Made by a program: the position numbers and the translations under genes
Notes under the pieces: generated by a model
What the model saw: the letters and a program-made list of their open reading frames with translations, nothing else
Told to the model about the DNA's origin: nothing
The model's database searches: none
DNA from: Streptomyces sp. R21
Lineage (GTDB): Bacteria > Actinomycetota > Actinomycetes > Streptomycetales > Streptomycetaceae
DNA length: 64,000 nt
Direction: 5' to 3'
Assembly (NCBI RefSeq): GCF_041051975.1
Contig: NZ_CP163435.1
Location: 5,489,001-5,553,000, forward strand
In this document: one piece after another, positions 59,799 to 64,000 of the stretch
Position numbering within the stretch: position 1 is the first letter of the stretch
Layout: each line of letters starts with the position of its first letter

Positions 59799-60257
59799 GT
59801 GAACAGTGATGACGATGTGATTCTTCGTCGTGCGGAGGACTCCGACGCGCGCGCGGCGGCCGACGTGTGGCTGCGTTCCTTCGGTGCGGCGCTGCCGGAC
59901 GTGCGGCGGGCGCACACGGACGACGAGGTGCGGGACTGGTTCTCGTACGTCGTCGTGCCGGCGTGCGAGACCTGGGTGGCGGTCGCCGAGGGCGCCGTGG
60001 TGGGGCTTCTGGTGCTCGACGACGGGGAGTTGGAGCAGCTCTACCTCGAACCGTCGTGGCGCGGACGCGGGCTGGGCGACCGGTTCGTCGCGCTGGCCAA
60101 GGAGCGGCGGCCCGACGGCCTGGGGCTGTGGACGTTCCAGGTCAACGACGCGGCGCAGCGGTTCTACGAGCGGCACGGCTTCGTCGAGACCGAGCGGACG
60201 GACGGGCTGCGCAACGAGGAGAAGGAGCCGGATGTGCGGTATGTCTGGCAGCCGTAG
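59799..60257 (+). CDS. GNAT N-acetyltransferase
   Basis: 152 aa. LEQLYLEPSWRGRGLGDRFVALAKER (motif A) and LWTFQVNDAAQRFYERHGFVETERTDG (motif B) are well preserved, as in streptothricin/phosphinothricin-like small acetyltransferases. GTG start with no clear Shine-Dalgarno. Convergent with terD across a strong terminator. Confidence 0.87.
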   Translation: MNSDDDVILRRAEDSDARAAADVWLRSFGAALPDVRRAHTDDEVRDWFSYVVVPACETWVAVAEGAVVGLLVLDDGELEQLYLEPSWRGRGLGDRFVALAKERRPDGLGLWTFQVNDAAQRFYERHGFVETERTDGLRNEEKEPDVRYVWQP

Positions 60258-60276
60258 AGGCCCCGGGGAGTGACGC

Positions 60277-60310
60277 GAGGGGCCCGGCACAACCGTGCCG
60301 GGCCCCTCGT
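60277..60310. terminator. Bidirectional terminator between GNAT and TerD genes
   Basis: CGAGGGGCCCGGCAC (60277-60291) pairs perfectly with 60296-60310 around AACC. Confidence 0.88.
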
Positions 60311-60334
60311 CGGTCCACTGCCCTGCGGCAGACG

Positions 60335-60910
60335 TCAGACGCTGACGCCGAAGTCCTGGGCGATGCCGACCAGGCCCGAGGCGTAGCCCTGGCCGACCGC
60401 GCGGAACTTCCACTCCGCGCCGTTGCGGTACAGCTCGCCGAAGACCATCGCGGTCTCGGTGGCGGCGTCCTCCGACAGGTCGTAGCGCGCGATCTCGGCG
60501 CCGCCGGCCTGGTTGAGGATGCGGATGTAGGCGTTGCGGACCTGGCCGAAGTTCTGCGAGCGGTTCTCCGCGTCGTAGATCGAGACCGGGAAGACGATCT
60601 TCTCGACGTCGGCGGGGAGGCCCGCCAGGTTGACGTTGATCGCCTCGTCGTCGCCCGCGCCCTCACCCGTGCGGTTGTCGCCGGTGTGGACGATGGTCTG
60701 GTCCGGGGTCTGCTTGTTGTTGAAGAAGACGAAGTGACCGTCCGAGTAGACCTTGCCCTGGGGGTTGACGGCGATGGCCGACGCGTCCAGGTCGAAGTCG
60801 GTACCCGTGGTGGTGCGGACGTCCCAGCCGAGGCCCACGGTGACGGCGGTCAGGCCCGGAGCCTCCTTGGTGAGCGAGACGTTGCCACCCTTGGACAGGC
60901 TTACAGCCAT
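60335..60910 (-). CDS. TerD-family stress protein
   Basis: 191 aa. LSKGGNVSLTKEAPGLTAVTVGLGW, DFDLDASAI, FFNNKQTPDQTIVHTGDNRTGEG-GDDEAINVNL (acidic Ca2+-binding loops) and FRAVGQGYASGLVGIAQDFGV are TerD signatures. TerD binds calcium and accompanies tellurite or stress responses; Streptomyces carry many paralogues. GGGAAGGGACT lies before the ATG at 60910. Same position as SCO4277 in S. coelicolor. Confidence 0.94.
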   Translation of the reverse strand: MAVSLSKGGNVSLTKEAPGLTAVTVGLGWDVRTTTGTDFDLDASAIAVNPQGKVYSDGHFVFFNNKQTPDQTIVHTGDNRTGEGAGDDEAINVNLAGLPADVEKIVFPVSIYDAENRSQNFGQVRNAYIRILNQAGGAEIARYDLSEDAATETAMVFGELYRNGAEWKFRAVGQGYASGLVGIAQDFGVSV

Positions 60911-61096
60911 TGTTGGGAGTCCCTTCCCTCGTTGCGTACGAGCAGTCTTGTCCGTACGTATGGGCTTCGTACGGCACGAAGCTACAGCTACCTCTATGAA
61001 CGCCAAGAGGGGTACCCGAGGTTCCAGGTCTCTTTACTTTCTTTACCCGGGATATTCGAGTGACGTGGACCGGACAGAACGGGGAACATGGAGCCC

Positions 61097-61525
61097 ATGT
61101 CCGGTCCCTACCTCATCCGCGGCTCCGTCTCCCTTCCCGAGGCCGAGCTCCTCTGGCGTTTCTCGCGGTCCGGTGGTCCGGGCGGGCAGCACGTCAACAC
61201 CAGCGACACCCAGGTCGAGCTCGGTTTCGACCTGGCGAAGACCGCGGCGCTCCCGCCGGTGTGGAAGGAGCGCGCCCTGGAGAAGCTGGCCGGCCGGCTC
61301 GTCGACGGCGTCATCACCGTCCGCTCCTCCGAGCACCGGTCCCAGTGGCGCAACCGCGAGACCGCCGCCGTACGCCTCGCCGCCCTCCTCGCCGAGGCCA
61401 CCGCCCCGCCGCCCAAGCCCCGCCGGCCCACCCGCATCCCGCGCGGGATCAACGAACGGCGGCTGCGCGAGAAGAAGCAGCGCTCCGACACCAAGCGCGG
61501 CCGCACCGGACGCGACTGGGGCTGA
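61097..61525 (+). CDS. arfB: ArfB-like peptidyl-tRNA hydrolase (ribosome rescue)
   Basis: 142 aa. RSGGPGGQHVNTSDTQVEL (from ~20) is the GGQ catalytic motif of class I release-factor-like domains. The C-terminal basic tail (RIPRGINERRLREKKQRSDTKRGRTG) is the ArfB/YaeJ helix that enters the empty mRNA channel. It frees stalled ribosomes lacking a stop codon. The ATG at 61097 is preferred to 61088 for spacing from GGGGA. Just upstream of the ECF41 sigma gene. Confidence 0.9.
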   Translation: MSGPYLIRGSVSLPEAELLWRFSRSGGPGGQHVNTSDTQVELGFDLAKTAALPPVWKERALEKLAGRLVDGVITVRSSEHRSQWRNRETAAVRLAALLAEATAPPPKPRRPTRIPRGINERRLREKKQRSDTKRGRTGRDWG

Positions 61526-61565
61526 GAGCCTGTGCACAGGCTCTGACCTGCGCAGTCGCCGCTCC

Positions 61566-61592
61566 CGTCACATTCACCGCCTCCGAAGCGTC
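61566..61592 (+). promoter_or_regulatory. Autoregulatory ECF41-type promoter
   Basis: CGTCACA (61566-61572), 16 bases, CGTC (61589-61592), against TGTCACA-N16-CGTC. One mismatch only, correct spacing, 36 bp before the sigma gene's ATG. Self-activation is usual for ECF41. Confidence 0.8.
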
Positions 61593-61628
61593 AAGTCACT
61601 GACGGACCGAGGCGAGGAGATGCGAGCG

Positions 61629-62573
61629 ATGAGCGACGGCGGATTCCCGACGACCGGCAGCGGTCGGGACGATCAAGGCCAGGAGCGTGACTTCCTCGCC
61701 CGGAAGTTCGAGGACCACCGCGGTCATCTCCGCGCCGTGGCCTACCGCATGCTCGGCTCGGTCACCGAGGCCGACGACGCCGTGCAGGAGGCCTGGTTCA
61801 AGGTGAACCGCGCCGACTCCAGCAAGGTCGGCAATCTCGGCGGCTGGCTGACCACGATCGTGGGCCGGGTCTGCCTCGACATGCTGCGCTCCCGCAGGTC
61901 ACGCGCCGAGGAGTCGCTGGAGGAGTCCGGTGGCGGGCTGGGCGGCCTGCTCGGCGGCGTGCGGATGCCGGAGCCCGTGCTCAGCCCGGTCAGCGGGACC
62001 GACCCCGAACAGCAGGCACTGCTCGCCGACTCGGTGGGCCTCGCCCTGCTCGTGGTCCTGGAGACGCTGAACCCCGCGGAGCGGCTCGCGTTCGTGCTGC
62101 ACGACCTGTTCGGCGTGCCGTTCGAGGAGATCGCGCCCATCGTGGGCCGTACGCCGGCGGCGTCCCGTCAGCTCGCCAGCCGCGCCCGGCGCCGGGTCCA
62201 GGGCGGGGCGCCCGCGCCCGATCCCGACCTGGAGCGCCAGCGGGAGGTCGTCGACGCCTTCCTGGCGGCCGCGCGCGAGGGCGACTTCGACGCGCTCGTC
62301 GCGGTTCTCGACCCGGACGTGGTGGCGCGGACCGAGGCCGGCGTGACGACCGGTGCGCGAGCCGTGGCCGCGGGGGCGAGCAGCTTCGGGCATCTGGCCC
62401 GGATCGCGCAGCCCGCACTCGTCAACGGCACGGCGGGTGTCGTGGTGTTCGCCGAGGAGCGCCTCGTCAGCGTCCTGGCCTTCACGGTGGTGCGCGGGAG
62501 GATCGCGGTGATCGACATCCTGAAGGACCCGGAGCGGCTGGCCGCGCTGGACGTCACGGTCCTGGAGCGGTAG
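61629..62573 (+). CDS. ECF41-type RNA polymerase sigma factor (SigJ-like) with SnoaL-like C-domain
   Basis: 314 aa. Region 2 (LRAVAYRMLGSVTEADDAVQEAWFKV, ~32-60), a linker with RMPEPV (compare WLPEP of ECF41), region 4 (LNPAERLAFVLHDLFGVPFEEIA, then RTPAASRQLASRARRRV), and a ~100-residue SnoaL-like C-terminal domain with NGTAGVVV that gates activity without an anti-sigma factor. The protein therefore senses its signal through that fused domain. A near-exact target promoter lies upstream. ATG at 61629 with GAGGAG at nine bases. Confidence 0.93.
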   Translation: MSDGGFPTTGSGRDDQGQERDFLARKFEDHRGHLRAVAYRMLGSVTEADDAVQEAWFKVNRADSSKVGNLGGWLTTIVGRVCLDMLRSRRSRAEESLEESGGGLGGLLGGVRMPEPVLSPVSGTDPEQQALLADSVGLALLVVLETLNPAERLAFVLHDLFGVPFEEIAPIVGRTPAASRQLASRARRRVQGGAPAPDPDLERQREVVDAFLAAAREGDFDALVAVLDPDVVARTEAGVTTGARAVAAGASSFGHLARIAQPALVNGTAGVVVFAEERLVSVLAFTVVRGRIAVIDILKDPERLAALDVTVLER

Positions 62574-62635
62574 CCGGAGAGCGCGGTGGCCGCAGAGCGC
62601 GGTAACCGGAGAAAGCAGCGGCCGCAGAGCGCGGG

Positions 62636-63199
62636 CTAGCCGAGCTGCCGGTACCTGCCCTGGAAGTACGCCAGCGGCCCGCCGTCCGCGCTCGGCACCG
62701 AGGCCGTCAGCACGCGCCCGATGACGAGCGTGTGGTCGCCCGCCTCCACCCGCTGCTCCGTGCGGCACTCCAGGGTCGCCAGCGCACCGCCCACCATCAG
62801 CGCTCCGGACACCTTGCCGCGGACGTAGGGGATGTCCTCGAAGAGCAGCCGGTCGCTGATACGGCCCTTCATGGCGAAGCGGCCCGCGATATGGCGCTGG
62901 CTCTCGGCGAGCACGGAGACGGCCCACAGGGGCTGCTCGGCGAGCAGGTCGTCCATCCGGGAGCCGTCGCGCAGGCTGACCAGGACCAGGGGCGGGTCAA
63001 GGGAGACGGACATGAAGGCCGTCGCGGTCATGCCGACGTCGTCGCCGCCGGGCCCGTCCGGGTCCAGCGCGGGATCGTGGGCGGTCACCAGGACCACGCC
63101 CGCGGCCAGCCGGGACATGGCGGCGCGGAACTCGTCGTTGCTCACCCCCTCAGCATGCACGGCCGGGTGGGGGAGAGCGGCAAGGGGAGTCTTCAGCAC
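62636..63199 (-). CDS. Flavin reductase-like (FMN-binding split-barrel) protein
   Basis: 187 aa. FRAAMSRLAAGVVLVTAHD, GMTATAFMSVSLDPPLVLVSL and HTLVIGRVL are the flavin_reduct domain. It supplies reduced FMN to a two-component monooxygenase or acts on its own. GTG at 63199 has TAGCGT six bases upstream, again a leaderless-type start. No monooxygenase is adjacent. Confidence 0.88.
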   Translation of the reverse strand: MLKTPLAALPHPAVHAEGVSNDEFRAAMSRLAAGVVLVTAHDPALDPDGPGGDDVGMTATAFMSVSLDPPLVLVSLRDGSRMDDLLAEQPLWAVSVLAESQRHIAGRFAMKGRISDRLLFEDIPYVRGKVSGALMVGGALATLECRTEQRVEAGDHTLVIGRVLTASVPSADGGPLAYFQGRYRQLG

Positions 63200-63411
63200 G
63201 GGGAAACGCTAGTGTCCGCCAGGCGATCGCCACATCGGCCGACAGCCCGAGCCGGGTCCTAGGACCGGAGACCGACGGGCCATTGGTCATTAGTCAGTGA
63301 CGGCCGATCCATTACTGGCACACTCACTCACAGCATTCGCACAGCCGCCCAAACCGTGTTCAGTAAACGCACCTGAAAACACAGAAACTCCACTCAATTG
63401 TTCACGTTCCG

Positions 63412-63429
63412 CTGTGACTTGAGTCACAG
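63412..63429. promoter_or_regulatory. CRP-like palindrome upstream of cdgB
   Basis: CTGTGACT-TG-AGTCACAG, a perfect 8+8 inverted repeat containing TGTGA-N6-TCACA, the core recognised by CRP/FNR proteins. Streptomyces has a Crp active in development. Confidence 0.65.
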
Positions 63430-63443
63430 GAGCCATATTTTGT

Positions 63444-63456
63444 TGACCCTGTGTAC
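63444..63456. promoter_or_regulatory. BldD-box candidate upstream of cdgB
   Basis: TGACCCTGTGTAC agrees with 12 of 13 positions of the BldD motif TNACNC(A/T)GNGTNA as I recall it. cdgB is a known BldD target in S. coelicolor. It is only 14 bases from the CRP-like palindrome. Confidence 0.7.
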
Positions 63457-63617
63457 CGAGTGAGCAGCGCGCTGTGATTCAGTGGCGGGGACGCTGCACG
63501 AAGCTGGGCGAGAAGCTGGCAAGTAGCTACCGATCAGTACCGGAGTAGTACCGGAGAGAACGAGTAGTACGCCGGAGAGCACCCTGGAGTTGCTGCGACG
63601 TCTCGAGGGGAGGGCGC

Positions 63618-64000
63618 ATGGAGACCGAGTCCGAGCCGTACGTCCGTCTTGCGACGCTGCGGCAACTGCATCAGGTGATGGCGGACATGAACACCGCCCG
63701 GAGCCTCGCGGACACGCTGCAGACGGTCGCCGACGGCGTGGTCAACGGCCTCGGCTACGAGCTGGCGTGTGTGAACCTCGTACGCCCCGACGGCGACCTC
63801 GTCGTCGCCGCCCTCGCCGGGAACTCCGCCGCCGAGGCCCTCATTACCGGCCGTGTCGGCTCACGCGCCTCCTGGGACCGCCGCCTCGGCATGGGCGAGG
63901 CCTGGGGCGACCTGCGGTTCATACCGCACACCGAGGGCTGGGTCCTCGACGAGGACGACGTACCGCAGTGGTACACCGACGGGCCCGCGCCCCGCTTCGA
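63618..64000 (+). CDS. cdgB: CdgB-like c-di-GMP enzyme, 5' part
   Basis: First ~127 residues; the gene continues beyond the window. LHQVMADMNTARSLADTLQTVADGVVNGLGYELACVNLVRPDGDL is the start of a GAF domain. From memory of S. coelicolor CdgB (SCO4281), PAS and GGDEF domains should follow, but they are not in view. The ATG at 63618 has GAGGGGAGGG upstream. The long leader contains three AGTAC(G)CCGGAG-like repeats (63537-63579) and BldD/CRP-like boxes. Confidence 0.85.
   Translation, partial: METESEPYVRLATLRQLHQVMADMNTARSLADTLQTVADGVVNGLGYELACVNLVRPDGDLVVAALAGNSAAEALITGRVGSRASWDRRLGMGEAWGDLRFIPHTEGWVLDEDDVPQWYTDGPAPRF

Overview
The window is chromosomal DNA from a high-GC actinomycete, almost certainly a Streptomyces. 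Third codon positions are strongly G/C, and gene content includes mycothiol synthesis (mshA), a Pho two-component system, msiK, a CarD regulator, a DUF397/XRE locus and a BldD-type box before a diguanylate cyclase gene. Most of the gene order from about 4 to 32 kb and 60 to 64 kb follows the S. coelicolor SCO42xx core region as I remember it. No database was consulted, so names rest on motifs, length and context.

Layout. 0-4 kb: the 3' end of a HelD-like ATPase, an NmrA-type SDR oxidoreductase, and a secreted ricin-lectin/TIM-barrel-like enzyme. 4.3-6.1 kb: an XRE regulator, an HBHA-like protein and a DUF2516 membrane protein, an order also known from mycobacteria. 6.2-10 kb: a receiver/PP2C phosphatase, an NlpC/P60 hydrolase and a methyltransferase. 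10-19 kb: mshA, a YbjN protein, a Tat-exported beta-helix protein, divergent AraC and DUF2000 genes, an MFS exporter, gpmA, a patatin, a DUF4242 nickel-binding-type protein and a 50-aa Cys-rich protein. 19-22 kb: phoU divergent from phoR-phoP across a PHO box. 22-30 kb: a lipoprotein, carD, ispD-ispF, cysS, rlmB and a DoxX membrane protein. 30-33 kb: a nucleotidyltransferase, msiK with a palindromic operator candidate, and tRNA-Thr(UGU).

33-55 kb is an accessory-looking stretch: a DUF4234 protein, an APH-like kinase, a rhomboid-like protein, amine oxidase and phytoene-dehydrogenase-like flavoproteins, a secreted beta-propeller, a DHA2 exporter translationally coupled to a quinone oxidoreductase, a carotenoid oxygenase coupled to a membrane protein under a divergent PadR gene, a DUF397/XRE/DUF6879 cluster, a two-gene operon with a shared N-terminal tag, and a second copy of the PadR/membrane-protein pair. 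55-64 kb returns to core-like genes: M1 and M4 metallopeptidases, acetyltransferases, TerD, ArfB, an ECF41-type sigma factor, a flavin reductase, and the start of a CdgB-like protein.

The best leads are the tagged two-gene operon at 52.05-53.86 kb, the duplicated PadR modules with identically spaced operators, an ECF41 promoter matching the sigma gene itself and the -35 of a distant SDR gene, and adjacent CRP-like and BldD-like boxes upstream of cdgB. Many genes also show a -10-like hexamer about six bases before the start codon, which suggests leaderless mRNAs.
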